DNA from: Hyphomicrobiales bacterium
Lineage (GTDB): Bacteria; Pseudomonadota; Alphaproteobacteria; Rhizobiales; Rhizobiaceae
Assembly: GCA_900465675.1 (NCBI GenBank)
Contig: UBJR01000011.1
Location: 113,391-177,390 of the forward strand
Direction: 5' to 3'
Length of the DNA stretch: 64,000 nucleotides
The position numbers and the translations under genes are program-made. This document shows, in pieces, positions 34,248 through 42,869 of the stretch; positions within the stretch are counted from its first letter, which is position 1, and every line of letters begins with the position of its first letter. The notes below the pieces were generated by a model. It saw nothing but the letters and a program-made list of their open reading frames with translations, made no database searches and had not been told where the DNA came from.

Positions 34248-34718
34248 ATGATATTGTTGATCGTTGCCGTCGTTGTATTTGTTGTTTTCTTCTTTCTGTT
34301 TCCCCGGCCTGCATTATTTGCTCTTGCGGTCTTCATTGTCGCCGGCGGGGGCATTGCCGCATATTTTTACTCCCAACAGTCCGGTCGCGATGACATGGCA
34401 AGGCTCGTGGTGGGCAAGAGTTCAACGCGCGGCTGTGAGACAGCGGACAAGCCGGTTTTCGTCGAACTTTCCAACGGATCGGACCGCGCGATCAACACGG
34501 TGCGTTTTCGCCTGATCGCCAAACGTCCAGGTTTCAGCATCGAAACCTACTCGGACTACCTGTCCAGCTACAAGATCATCGGACCGCATGAGACCTACGG
34601 CACGTGCTGGGCGCTCAATTCGTATCGCGGCCTTCAAACCCTGCCTGGCAACCCGTCGCCGGGCGACCTGGATTGGTCGGTCGAAATCTCATCCGTCGAA
34701 TTCGCCGGGGACAATTGA
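34248..34718 (+). CDS. Small membrane-anchored protein of unknown function
   Basis: 156 residues from ATG 34248 (AGGGG about 10 nt upstream), chosen because the upstream open residues are not membrane-like. Residues 2-45 form two hydrophobic segments around a short RP turn (ILLIVAVVVFVVFFFLF, then ALFALAVFIVAGGGIAAYFY), so it is probably a hairpin-anchored inner-membrane protein. The rest is a beta-rich periplasmic or cytoplasmic domain (PVFVELSNGSDRAINTVRFRLIAKRPG, IIGPHETYGTCWAL) that resembles an immunoglobulin-like or FxLYD-type fold. It has three Cys residues. Function is unknown. Confidence 0.65.
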   Translation: MILLIVAVVVFVVFFFLFPRPALFALAVFIVAGGGIAAYFYSQQSGRDDMARLVVGKSSTRGCETADKPVFVELSNGSDRAINTVRFRLIAKRPGFSIETYSDYLSSYKIIGPHETYGTCWALNSYRGLQTLPGNPSPGDLDWSVEISSVEFAGDN

Positions 34719-34761
34719 CGCCGCCGGCGGGCGAGCTTCCGCCGCCTGCGTTACCACCGCC

Positions 34762-35205
34762 CTATCCAGCGATCTCCGCAATCGCATCGAATAGCGCCAT
34801 ATTCATCTGCTTCAGGCCATCATCCACCGGATTCGGCTGTGACGAGAATTTGACGATCACGAGGTCTGCGCGCGGGTTGACGAAGAGCCATTGGCCGTGG
34901 ATGCCGAGTGCGAAGAAGGCGCCGTCGGCGTTGCCGGTCTGGTACCATTGGTTCCGGTAGGAGCCGGAGGGGAGCCAGGGGGCGAAGTTGCCGGTTGTCC
35001 AGGCATGACGGCTGCCGCCGGTCGTGGTGTAGCGGATCCAGTCCGCGGGAATGATCTGTTTTCCGTCGCGTGCGCCGCCGCGGCGGATCAGATCGCCAAG
35101 ACGGTCGAAGTCGCGCGCGGACAGGAACAGGCCGCCGCCGGCGCGCGCCGTGCCTTCCAGGTCGACGGTGATCCGGGCATGGGTCCGCTCAGCGGCACCA
35201 TCGTG
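34762..35205 (-). pseudogene. Beta-lactamase-family serine hydrolase, C-terminal remnant
   Basis: A minus-strand frame ending in TAG at 34762-34764 encodes 147 residues of a class C beta-lactamase-like domain: RAGGGLFLSARDFDRLGDLI, IPADWIRYTTTGG, ALGIHGQWLFVNPRADLVIVKFSS. A TAA directly in front (35206-35208) closes the frame, and no start or N-terminal half with the SxxK and YxN motifs is encoded upstream. So the gene has lost its catalytic half. It faces the small membrane gene tail to tail. Confidence 0.78.
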
Positions 35206-35266
35206 TTAGATAGCGAAGCCCTTACCAGGACAGGCTCCGTCATTCAGTCGTTCTTCGATAAGAGCG

Positions 35267-35356
35267 GGAGGCGAAGGCTTCGTTGATGCGCTCTACTTCA
35301 CCGTCGTGACCGTGACGGCGGCGGGGTTTGGAGACATCACGACGCCGAAATCCTGA
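35267..35356 (+). pseudogene. Potassium-channel pore-loop remnant
   Basis: A short plus-strand frame encodes EGFVDALYFTVVTVTAAGFGDITTP and then stops at TGA 35354-35356. This strongly resembles the pore helix and selectivity filter of two-segment K+ channels (DALYFTVVTxTTVGYGD), with TVGYG changed to AAGFG. No transmembrane helices are encoded before or after, so it is a fossil of about 30 codons, next to the serine-hydrolase remnant. A chance match is possible but unlikely given the run of family-specific residues. Confidence 0.5.
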
Positions 35357-35469
35357 ATATACCGGACGAAGGGTCGTGAGGAATGCCGCTCACTATGCTC
35401 GGCGCTTCATCTTTTTGTTCGGAACGTGCATAATGTCATGAAATACTTTCCGTTAGAACGAGACAATTC

Positions 35470-36918
35470 ATGCGCCGCCAAGCCAATCCGCTCGCCACAA
35501 AACCAATTTCCGCGACAAAACCGGTCAATTGGCGCCCGAGCCTAGCAAAGCAAAAGGGCGAGACGAAGCATTCGGCTCTGACCGAGCGTATCATCGCCGA
35601 TATCGATTCCGGCCTTCTCAAGCCGATGGATCGGATGCCGACACATCGCGATCTGGCGCGCGAAATCGGGCTGTCGGTCCAGACCGTCAGCCTCTCCTAC
35701 AAGGAAGCAGAAAGGCTCGGCTATCTCAGTGGCGAGATCGGCCGTGGCACCTTCGTCAGGCCGCGCGTGACCGACCGCGCAGGCCGGATGATGCTCGACC
35801 ACAGCGAAAACGAAGTGCTAGACCTTTCCATCATCCGCGCCGTCTATCTAGACGCGCATGAGGACGCTTCCCGCGAAATCTTCCGCGAGCTCGCAGACAG
35901 CGATATCGCCAGCTTCATGCGGCCCTGCCGTCCGATCGCCGGGCTCGACCGCCATCGCGAGACAGCGCAGCTCTGGCTGCGGCCGATGGGCGTCAGCGCC
36001 GGCGCCGAGCGCATCCTGGTGACCAACGGAGCGGCGCATAGCATCTTCCTTGCGCTCAGCTGCATCATCCGCTCCGGCGATGTCGTGCTGTGCGAAAATC
36101 TCACCGATCACGGCATCATCGGCCTGTCCAATATCCTCGGCTTCAGCCTGAAGGGATTGCCCACCGATGCTGAAGGAATTTTGCCCGATGCCCTGGAAGC
36201 CGCCTGCGCCGCGGGTAGCGTACGGGCCTTGGTCCTCATTCCGACGCTTAACAATCCGACCAGCCACGTTGCCGGCGCGGCGCGCAGGCGCGCGATCGCC
36301 GAGATCGCCCAGCGTTACGGCGTCTTCGTCGTCGAAGATGAGGTCTACAGGCTGATGATCGAGGAGGACCTGCCCTCGATCAGCGAGCTGCTGCCTGACC
36401 TCGGTTTCTTCGCCACAAGCTTCACCAAGACGGTGCTGACGGGCCTCAGGGTCGGATATCTCGTCGTCCCACCCGCCTATTCCATCCGCGCGGCCTCCAT
36501 TCTGCGCGTGTCGAGCTGGAGCGGCACCTACCTGACCGCCGAAATCGCCACGCGCTGGGTCGAGAACGGCACGGCGCAGCATTTGCTGACAATACAGCGG
36601 GAGGAAGCACGCGCGCGCCAAACCATCGCCGCCGAAATCCTCGGCGCCCATTTCGCATCCAGCCACCCGCTGTCACTCTGCGCCTGGCTGAAAGTGCCTG
36701 AACATTGGACCGAGGACGGCCTGGTGCGCTCCCTCGCCAACCAGAAGGTCGCTGTCACGCCATCGGAGCCTTTCATTGCAGGCCCCGGCCACGGCGGCGG
36801 CATCCGCATCTGCCTTGGCGGACGAATGAGCCACAAGAGCCTCAGGAAGGCGCTGGCGACCGTGCGGCAGGCCTTCGAGCAGCTGCCGCCCGTCTATGAC
36901 GTTGGTTCCATCGGCTGA
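35470..36918 (+). CDS. enuR: MocR/GntR-type PLP-dependent regulator of ectoine catabolism (EnuR)
   Basis: 482 residues: a GntR winged helix at about 33-98 (TERIIADIDSGLLKPMDRMPTHRDLAREIGLSVQTVSLSYKEAERLGYL) joined to an aminotransferase-I-like domain at about 125-470. PLP would bind K320 (TSFTKTVLTGLRVGYL), with D290 and Y293 (VVEDEVYRL) as supporting residues. EnuR proteins repress ectoine utilisation genes, and de-repression follows binding of ectoine-derived metabolites to PLP. It is encoded directly in front of eutB in the same direction with a separate promoter region between. It follows the serine-hydrolase and channel remnants. Confidence 0.9.
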   Translation: MRRQANPLATKPISATKPVNWRPSLAKQKGETKHSALTERIIADIDSGLLKPMDRMPTHRDLAREIGLSVQTVSLSYKEAERLGYLSGEIGRGTFVRPRVTDRAGRMMLDHSENEVLDLSIIRAVYLDAHEDASREIFRELADSDIASFMRPCRPIAGLDRHRETAQLWLRPMGVSAGAERILVTNGAAHSIFLALSCIIRSGDVVLCENLTDHGIIGLSNILGFSLKGLPTDAEGILPDALEAACAAGSVRALVLIPTLNNPTSHVAGAARRRAIAEIAQRYGVFVVEDEVYRLMIEEDLPSISELLPDLGFFATSFTKTVLTGLRVGYLVVPPAYSIRAASILRVSSWSGTYLTAEIATRWVENGTAQHLLTIQREEARARQTIAAEILGAHFASSHPLSLCAWLKVPEHWTEDGLVRSLANQKVAVTPSEPFIAGPGHGGGIRICLGGRMSHKSLRKALATVRQAFEQLPPVYDVGSIG

Positions 36919-36928
36919 CGTCCGGCTC

Positions 36929-36960
36929 TTGGCACAATCATTGAATCATTACAATATAAT
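36929..36960 (+). promoter_or_regulatory. Probable eutB promoter with an AATCATT direct repeat
   Basis: A perfect -10 TATAAT lies at 36955-36960. A possible -35 TTGGCA (36929-36934) sits 20 bp away, a longer than usual spacer. AATCATT occurs twice in that spacer (36936-36942 and 36944-36950, 8-bp period). MocR regulators often bind direct repeats, so this is a candidate EnuR site. A TTGACA at 36963 is too close to the start codon to serve as -35. Confidence 0.4.
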
Positions 36961-36989
36961 AATTGACATGATTTTACTTCGCTCTCAAC

Positions 36990-38009
36990 ATGACAATCAT
37001 GAAGAGCGAGACACTGCCGAGATCAACAGACGACGAGACGCTGCCGGTTAGCCTGGCTGATATCGAGCGCGCTGCCGCCCGCATCCGGGACCGCGTGACG
37101 CGCACGCCGCTCGTTCACTCCGCTGCACTCTCCAGGCATGCCGGGCAACCCGTTCATCTGAAGCTCGAGACACGCCAGCCGATCGGCGCCTTCAAGCTGC
37201 GCGGCGCGACGAACGCCATCCTCTCGCTCGATCTGGCCGCACGCGAGCGTGGTCTCGTCACCGCCTCGACCGGCAATCACGGCCGGGCAGTCGCCTTTGC
37301 AGCGCGCGCGCTTGGCATCCCGGCAACGATCTGCATGTCGTCGCTGGTGCCCGCCAACAAGGTCGAAGCCATAAAGGCGCTGGGTGCGGACATCCGCATT
37401 GTCGGCGTCTCGCAGGACGATGCGCAGGACGAGGTCGAGCGGCTCATCGCAAGCCATGGACTGACGCCGATCCCGCCGTTCGACCATGCCGACGTCGTTG
37501 CCGGCCAAGGCACGATCGGCCTCGAGATCGTCGAGGACCTGCCGGATCTCTCGACCATTCTCATCCCTCTTTCCGGCGGCGGGCTGGCGGCTGGCATTTC
37601 TGTCGCGGTCAAGTCGCTGAAGCCTCGGGTGCGGATCATCGGCATCTCGATGGAGCGCGGCGCGGCGATGCATGCATCGATCGCCGCCGGCAGACCTGTT
37701 GCCGTGCGCGAGGAAGAGACGCTGGCGGATTCGCTGGGTGGCGGTATCGGCCTCTCGAACCGCGTGACCTTCCAGCTGTGCCGCGACCTGCTCGACGAGG
37801 TCGTACTGCTGACCGAAGACGAGATCGCAATGGGCATTCGCCATGCCGCGCGCGAAGAAGGCGAGACGGTCGAGGGTGCCGGTGCCATTGGCATCGCCGC
37901 CATCCTTGCAGGCAAGGTCGCGCTCTCCGGCACCACGGCCCTGATCATCTCTGGCGGCAATATCGACGCCGGGGTTCACCAGAAGATCATCGCGGGAGGC
38001 GCCGCATGA
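36990..38009 (+). CDS. eutB: Hydroxyectoine utilisation dehydratase EutB (threonine-dehydratase-like)
   Basis: 339 residues of the fold-type II PLP family. Schiff-base K69 lies in IGAFKLRGATNA; STGNHGRAVAF and the glycine loop SGGGLAAG bind PLP phosphate. The gene starts the ectoine operon behind enuR and is coupled to eutC by a 4-bp overlap. EutB and EutC are thought to convert 5-hydroxyectoine to ectoine. ATG 36990 is taken, though ATG 36999 is also in frame. By sequence alone it could be a threonine or serine dehydratase; the neighbourhood decides. Confidence 0.9.
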   Translation: MTIMKSETLPRSTDDETLPVSLADIERAAARIRDRVTRTPLVHSAALSRHAGQPVHLKLETRQPIGAFKLRGATNAILSLDLAARERGLVTASTGNHGRAVAFAARALGIPATICMSSLVPANKVEAIKALGADIRIVGVSQDDAQDEVERLIASHGLTPIPPFDHADVVAGQGTIGLEIVEDLPDLSTILIPLSGGGLAAGISVAVKSLKPRVRIIGISMERGAAMHASIAAGRPVAVREEETLADSLGGGIGLSNRVTFQLCRDLLDEVVLLTEDEIAMGIRHAAREEGETVEGAGAIGIAAILAGKVALSGTTALIISGGNIDAGVHQKIIAGGAA

Positions 38010-39019
38010 GCCGTATTCGGATCCTGACGGAAAGAGACCTGCGTGCCGTCGTCAGCCTCGATCTTTCCGCTGTCGACTGCGTCGAGCAGGCGTTTCTGGC
38101 GCTGGCGACCCAGCCGGTTGCGATGCCGCCGATTCTGCGTCTCGACATTCCCGAGTTCCGCGGCGAAGTGGACGTCAAGACGGCCTATGTGCCAGGCTTT
38201 GACGGCTTCGCGATCAAGGTGAGCCCCGGCTTCTTCGACAATCCGAAGCTTGGCCTTCCCAGCCTCAACGGCTTGATGATCCTGTTCAGCGCCAAGACGG
38301 GCTTGGTGGAAGCACTTCTTCTCGACAATGGCTACCTGACCGATGTGCGCACCGCGGCGGCCGGTGCCGTTTCCGCCCGCCATCTGGCGCGAGACGATGC
38401 CTCCGTCGCCACGATCTTCGGCGCCGGCATGCAGGCGCAGTTGCAGCTTGCGGCGCTGATGCTGGTGCGGCCCATCAGATCGGCGCGCATCTGGGCGCGT
38501 GATCACGCAAAAGCAGAGAAGCTGGCCGCAGACTGCGCACGGCAATACGGGATCGACGTTGCCGCCGTTGCCGATCCGCGCGAGGCCATACGCGGCAGCG
38601 ACATCATCGTCACCACGACGCCCGCCGAGAAGCCCGTCCTGATGGCCGAGTGGCTCGAACCCGGCCAGCATCTGACGGCGATGGGATCGGATTCCGGACA
38701 CAAGAACGAGATCGATCCGGCCGTCTTCGCCCGCACCACCTACATTGCTGACCGGCTGTCGCAGACATGCATTCTCGGCGAGTTGCACCACGCCATCAAA
38801 GCCGGTTTTGCCACATCGGAACAGCAATTCGCCGAACTCGGAGCTGTGATCGCCGGCAAGGCAAAGGGCCGCGTAAGTGCCGAAGGCATAACCTTCGCCG
38901 ACCTGACGGGGACCGGCGTGCAGGACACCGCGATCGCCAATCTGGCCGTCAGCCGCGCCGTCGCGGCAGATAGCGGCCAGACAATCGAAAACAAAAGAGA
39001 AATGGGAGATGCCGCGTGA
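38006..39019 (+). CDS. eutC: Ectoine utilisation protein EutC (ornithine-cyclodeaminase/mu-crystallin family)
   Basis: 337 residues. VDVKTAYVPGFDGFAIKVSPGFFDNP and LVEALLLDNGYLTDVRTAAAGAVSARHLAR are family blocks, and FGAGMQAQLQLAAL near residue 145 is the NAD-binding loop. The start overlaps the eutB stop (ATGA), and its stop overlaps the GTG start of doeA, so three genes are translationally chained. EutC acts with EutB on hydroxyectoine. Ornithine cyclodeaminase activity is unlikely in this setting. Confidence 0.9.
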   Translation: MSRIRILTERDLRAVVSLDLSAVDCVEQAFLALATQPVAMPPILRLDIPEFRGEVDVKTAYVPGFDGFAIKVSPGFFDNPKLGLPSLNGLMILFSAKTGLVEALLLDNGYLTDVRTAAAGAVSARHLARDDASVATIFGAGMQAQLQLAALMLVRPIRSARIWARDHAKAEKLAADCARQYGIDVAAVADPREAIRGSDIIVTTTPAEKPVLMAEWLEPGQHLTAMGSDSGHKNEIDPAVFARTTYIADRLSQTCILGELHHAIKAGFATSEQQFAELGAVIAGKAKGRVSAEGITFADLTGTGVQDTAIANLAVSRAVAADSGQTIENKREMGDAA

Positions 39020-40194
39020 GTGTGACGCTGAACTTTACGCGTGCGGAATATGCCGAGCGCCTGTCCAAGACCCGTAATGCGATGGAAAAGGCCGGGATCG
39101 ATATGCTTGTCGTTACCGACCCGTCGAACATGCACTGGCTCACCGGCTACGACGGCTGGTCCTTCTATGTGCATCAATGCGTTCTCGTGCCGCCATCAGG
39201 CGAGCCGATCTGGTACGGCCGCAAGCAGGACGCCAACGGCGCCAAGCGCACCGCTTACCTCCATCACCACAACATCGTCGGCTATCCCGATCATTATGTG
39301 CAGTCGACCGAACGGCACCCGATGGATCTGCTCTCGCAGATCATCGACGAGCGCAAATGGTCGGGCCTCACGGTCGGCGTAGAAATGGACAACTACTACT
39401 TCTCTGCGGCTGCCTACGCCTCGCTGCAGAAGAACCTGCCGAATGCCCGCTTCAAGGATGCCGCAGGCATCGTCAACTGGCAGCGCGCCGTCAAGAGCCC
39501 GACCGAACTCGACTACATGCGAAAGGCCGGCAAGATTGTCGAACTTATGCACAAGCGCATCGTCGAGGTGGTCGAGCCTGGCATGCGCAAATGCGATCTC
39601 GTTGCCGAAATCTATGACGCGGGCATCCGGGGAACGCCGGAGTTCGGCGGCGACTATCCGGCAATCGTGCCGCTTCTGCCATCAGGCGCCGACGCTTCCG
39701 CGCCGCACCTGACCTGGGACGACAAGCCGATGCTCTCAGGCGAAGGCACCTTCTTCGAAATCGCAGGCGCATACAGGCGCTATCACTGCCCGTTGTCGCG
39801 CACTGTCTTCCTCGGCAAGCCGACGCAAGCCTTTCTCGATGCCGAGAAGGCGACGCTGGAAGGCATGGAAGCTGGTCTTGCGGCTGCCAAGCCTGGCAAC
39901 ACCTGCGAAGATATCGCCAACGCCTTCTTCGCCGTCCTGAAGAAATACGGGATCATCAAGGACAACCGCACCGGCTATCCGATCGGGCTTTCCTACCCGC
40001 CAGATTGGGGCGAGCGCACCATGAGCCTGCGCCCCGGCGACCGCACCGAGCTGAAGTCCGGCATGACCTTCCATTTCATGACCGGCCTCTGGCTGGAAGA
40101 TATGGGGCTTGAGATCACCGAGAGTATAGCGATCACCGAGACCGGCGTGGAATGCCTGTCGAACGTGCCGCGCCAACTGTTCGTGAAGGGCTGA
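39016..40194 (+). CDS. doeA: Ectoine hydrolase DoeA (EutD), peptidase M24 family
   Basis: 392 residues starting at GTG 39016, coupled to eutC. An N-terminal creatinase-like domain (MLVVTDPSNMHWLTGYDGWSF) is followed by the M24 pita-bread domain (MRKAGKIVELMHKRIVEVVEPGMR, GTFFEIAGAYRRYHCPLSRTVFLGKP, GYPIGLSYPPDWGE, MTFHFMTGLWLEDMGLEITESIAITE). DoeA opens the ectoine ring to N-acetyl-diaminobutyrate. The family also holds prolidases and creatinases, but the gene order is specific to ectoine clusters. Confidence 0.92.
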   Translation: MSVTLNFTRAEYAERLSKTRNAMEKAGIDMLVVTDPSNMHWLTGYDGWSFYVHQCVLVPPSGEPIWYGRKQDANGAKRTAYLHHHNIVGYPDHYVQSTERHPMDLLSQIIDERKWSGLTVGVEMDNYYFSAAAYASLQKNLPNARFKDAAGIVNWQRAVKSPTELDYMRKAGKIVELMHKRIVEVVEPGMRKCDLVAEIYDAGIRGTPEFGGDYPAIVPLLPSGADASAPHLTWDDKPMLSGEGTFFEIAGAYRRYHCPLSRTVFLGKPTQAFLDAEKATLEGMEAGLAAAKPGNTCEDIANAFFAVLKKYGIIKDNRTGYPIGLSYPPDWGERTMSLRPGDRTELKSGMTFHFMTGLWLEDMGLEITESIAITETGVECLSNVPRQLFVKG

Positions 40195-40198
40195 GGCG

Positions 40199-41215
40199 AT
40201 GCCGACCAGCGCTGCGCTCCGTCCCTCGCCGATTACGCCCTCCGTCGATTTCGACGCAAAGGGCGTGCAGCACGGACATCTGCGCCTGCCCTATAGCCGT
40301 GATGACAGCGCCTGGGGCTCGGTGATGATCCCGATCTGCGTCATCGCCAATGGCAAAGGCCCGACGGCACTTCTGACCGGCGCCAACCATGGCGACGAGT
40401 ATGAAGGGCCGGCGGCACTCTTCGAACTGGCGCAGACCCTGGATCCTTCCGAAGTGAATGGTCGCATCATCATCGTTCCGGCGCTCAACTATCCAGCCTT
40501 TCGCGCCGGAACGCGGACGTCGCCCATCGATCGGGGAAACCTGAACCGCAGCTTTCCAGGCCGCCCAGATGGCACGGTGACCGAGAAGATCGCCGATTAC
40601 GTCACGCGACATCTGCTCCCGCTCGCCGATATCGTTCTCGATTTCCACTCGGGCGGCAGGACATTGGACTTCCTGCCCTATACCGCCGCGCACGAACTCC
40701 CGGACAAGGATCAGGAGGCGCGCTGCTTTAATGCCGTCGCCGCCTTCGCTGCCCCCTTCTCCATGAGGATGCTGGAGATCGACGCTGTCGGCATGCTCGA
40801 CACAACGGTCGAAGAGATGGGCAAGACCTTCGTTACCACCGAACTCGGCGGCGCCGGGACGGCCACGGCACGCTCGATCGGGATTGCGCGCCGGGGCAGC
40901 CTCAATCTTTTGCGGCATGCCGGGATCCTTTCGGGTGAACCGAATGTCACGCCCACTCGTTGGTTGGATATGCCATCGAGCGATTGCTTCACCTTTGCCG
41001 AGGATGAGGGACTGATCGCCTTCGCTGTAGATCTCGGTGATCCCGTGAGAAACGGCGAGGTCATTGCCCGCGTCTATCCGGCCGGCAAGACCGGCCTCGC
41101 ACCGATCGAGTACCGCGCCGCCATGGATGGCGTGCTCGCGGCTCGCCACGTACCCGGCCTGATAAAGGCCGGCGACTGCCTTTCCGTGATCGCCACGGTC
41201 ACGGGAGAGACATAA
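40199..41215 (+). CDS. doeB: N2-acetyl-L-2,4-diaminobutyrate deacetylase DoeB (EutE), AstE/AspA family
   Basis: 338 residues. Zinc site motifs are TGANHGDEYEGP (His and Glu) and ADIVLDFHSGGRTLDFLPY (His); TTELGGAGTATARSI is near the catalytic Glu region. It starts 4 bp after doeA. DoeB removes the acetyl group to yield 2,4-diaminobutyrate, which other enzymes take to aspartate. The transaminase (doeD) and semialdehyde dehydrogenase (doeC) that usually follow are absent from this window. Confidence 0.92.
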   Translation: MPTSAALRPSPITPSVDFDAKGVQHGHLRLPYSRDDSAWGSVMIPICVIANGKGPTALLTGANHGDEYEGPAALFELAQTLDPSEVNGRIIIVPALNYPAFRAGTRTSPIDRGNLNRSFPGRPDGTVTEKIADYVTRHLLPLADIVLDFHSGGRTLDFLPYTAAHELPDKDQEARCFNAVAAFAAPFSMRMLEIDAVGMLDTTVEEMGKTFVTTELGGAGTATARSIGIARRGSLNLLRHAGILSGEPNVTPTRWLDMPSSDCFTFAEDEGLIAFAVDLGDPVRNGEVIARVYPAGKTGLAPIEYRAAMDGVLAARHVPGLIKAGDCLSVIATVTGET

Positions 41216-41277
41216 CCAAGAGAAACCGACGCGAGATCCGAAAACGGACCGCAAACCATAACCAGAGGAGAATTCGC

Positions 41278-42129
41278 ATGCCTATCAAGACGATCGCCGG
41301 CCTTTCCGCCCTTGCCCTGATCCTGGGCGTAACATCTGCCAGCGCCCTGACGCTCGCAGAGGTCAAGGAGCAGGGCTATATCCGCGCTGCCACGGCCAAC
41401 GAAGTGCCCTATTCCTACATGCAGCCCGACGGCACCTCTGCCGGTATCGGCCCGGATGTCGCCAGCGCCGTGCTGAAATCCATGGGGATTGCCGAGATCA
41501 ACTGGACGGTGACGCCGTTCGGTACGCTGATCCCCGGCCTCAAGGCCAAGCGCTTCGATTTTGCCGCCGCCGAGCAGAATATCTCGCCGGAACGCTGCAA
41601 GCAGGTTGCCTTCACCGAGCCGAACTCCTCCTATGGCGAAGGCCTGCTCGTCAAGAAGGGCAATCCAAAGGGCTTGAAGACCTATGCCGATATCGCCAAA
41701 GACCCGTCGCTGACGGTTGCCGTCGTTTCGGGCGCCAACAATGTCGACTTCCTGCGCGCCGTCGGCGTCAAGGATGAGCAGATCGTCTTCATTCCGGCCA
41801 ATGCCGACGCGATCCCGACCGTTCAAAGCCGCACCGACGCCTATGCAGCGACGGAATTGACTGTCGCGGCACTGGCAAAGGGCCAGGCACAGGTCGAGCA
41901 GGCCGCGCCGTTCGAGGATCCGATCGTCAAGGAGGCGCCGGTCCGCAATTATGGCGGCTTTGCCTTCCGCCCCGAGGACAAGGAACTGCGCGATGCCTTC
42001 AACGCCGCTCTTGTCGAGTTCCGCAAGACGGATGAGTACAAGGCGATCCTGACCAAGTACGGTGTATCCGAACAGAGCATCGCTGCGGCGGCGGGCAAGA
42101 AGGTCGAAGACCTCTGCGCCGGCAAGTAA
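41278..42129 (+). CDS. ehuB: Ectoine/hydroxyectoine-binding periplasmic protein EhuB
   Basis: 283 residues with a signal peptide (about 1-22, ending SASA). SBP_bac_3 fold: LAEVKEQGYIRAATANEVPYSYMQPDGTSAGIGPDVASAVLKSMG, then WTVTPFGTLIPGLKAKRFDFAAAEQNISPERC. EhuB binds ectoine and hydroxyectoine with high affinity in Ensifer. Here it follows the degradation genes, 62 bp after doeB, instead of preceding them, a rearranged order compared with the ehuABCD-eutABCDE layout. A stem-loop follows. Confidence 0.93.
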   Translation: MPIKTIAGLSALALILGVTSASALTLAEVKEQGYIRAATANEVPYSYMQPDGTSAGIGPDVASAVLKSMGIAEINWTVTPFGTLIPGLKAKRFDFAAAEQNISPERCKQVAFTEPNSSYGEGLLVKKGNPKGLKTYADIAKDPSLTVAVVSGANNVDFLRAVGVKDEQIVFIPANADAIPTVQSRTDAYAATELTVAALAKGQAQVEQAAPFEDPIVKEAPVRNYGGFAFRPEDKELRDAFNAALVEFRKTDEYKAILTKYGVSEQSIAAAAGKKVEDLCAGK

Positions 42130-42137
42130 CGGCAAAA

Positions 42138-42165
42138 GGCGCTCGATCACCGCTGATCGGGCGCC
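42138..42165 (+). other. Intercistronic stem-loop after ehuB
   Basis: GGCGCTCGATCA and TGATCGGGCGCC pair over 12 positions with one G-U wobble and a CCGC loop, starting 8 nt after the ehuB stop and ending 26 nt before ehuC. There is no U-tract. It fits a structure that raises the share of the binding protein. Confidence 0.65.
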
Positions 42166-42191
42166 ACTCCTAAGGACCAGGAGACTTCCGC

Positions 42192-42857
42192 ATGAACTGG
42201 ACAGCCTACCTGCCGATGATCTGGCACGGTGCGATGATCACGATGACGATCACGCTGGCCTCGATCGCCGTCGGCGCGGTGCTTGCCTTCGTTTTCGGCA
42301 TCCTGCGCGTCGAGGGCGGACCGGTGCTGAGGACCGTCGCGCTCTGCTACACCGAGCTTTTTCGCGGCACCTCGCTCTTCGTCCAGCTTTTCTGGTTCTA
42401 TTACGCATTGCCGCTTGTCGGGCTGAGCTTCGATCCGATCACCACCGGAATTTTAGTGCTGGCGGCACATGCCGGCGGCTACGGTGCCGAGATCGTCCGC
42501 GGCGCGCTGACATCCGTGTCGGTGCAACAGCAGGAGGCCGCCCGCGCCCTGAATTTCAGCCGTTTCCAGACGCTGTTTCGCATCTCGCTGCCGCAGGCGA
42601 TCGTCGAGATGATGCCGGCTTTCGGCAATCTGGCGATCGAGACGCTGAAGCTCTCCTCGCTCGTATCGCTGATCTCGATTGCCGATCTCACCTTCGCGGC
42701 ACAATCGATCCGCAACATCACGCTGGATAGCGCCAGCATCTATTCGATCACGCTGGTCTGCTACTTCGCCATGTCATTGGTGTTGATGGTGGCGATCCGC
42801 GTGATCGAGCGTTTCGTGCGGCGCGGCCATGCCTTCCCGCCGATGTCCCGCCCGTGA
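42192..42857 (+). CDS. ehuC: Ectoine/hydroxyectoine ABC permease EhuC
   Basis: 221 residues of the polar amino acid permease family, about five membrane segments. ELFRGTSLFVQLFWFYYALPLVG and the EAA loop GALTSVSVQQQEAARALNF are typical. It is 62 bp after ehuB, with GGAG upstream, and 12 bp before ehuD. EhuC and EhuD form the channel for EhuB-delivered ectoines. Confidence 0.92.
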   Translation: MNWTAYLPMIWHGAMITMTITLASIAVGAVLAFVFGILRVEGGPVLRTVALCYTELFRGTSLFVQLFWFYYALPLVGLSFDPITTGILVLAAHAGGYGAEIVRGALTSVSVQQQEAARALNFSRFQTLFRISLPQAIVEMMPAFGNLAIETLKLSSLVSLISIADLTFAAQSIRNITLDSASIYSITLVCYFAMSLVLMVAIRVIERFVRRGHAFPPMSRP

Positions 42858-42869
42858 GGATTTGATCAC

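Noticed and set aside
37023..37979. Minus-strand open frame opposite eutB
   Set aside because: Antisense to a PLP enzyme with all motifs; composition is that of a shadow.
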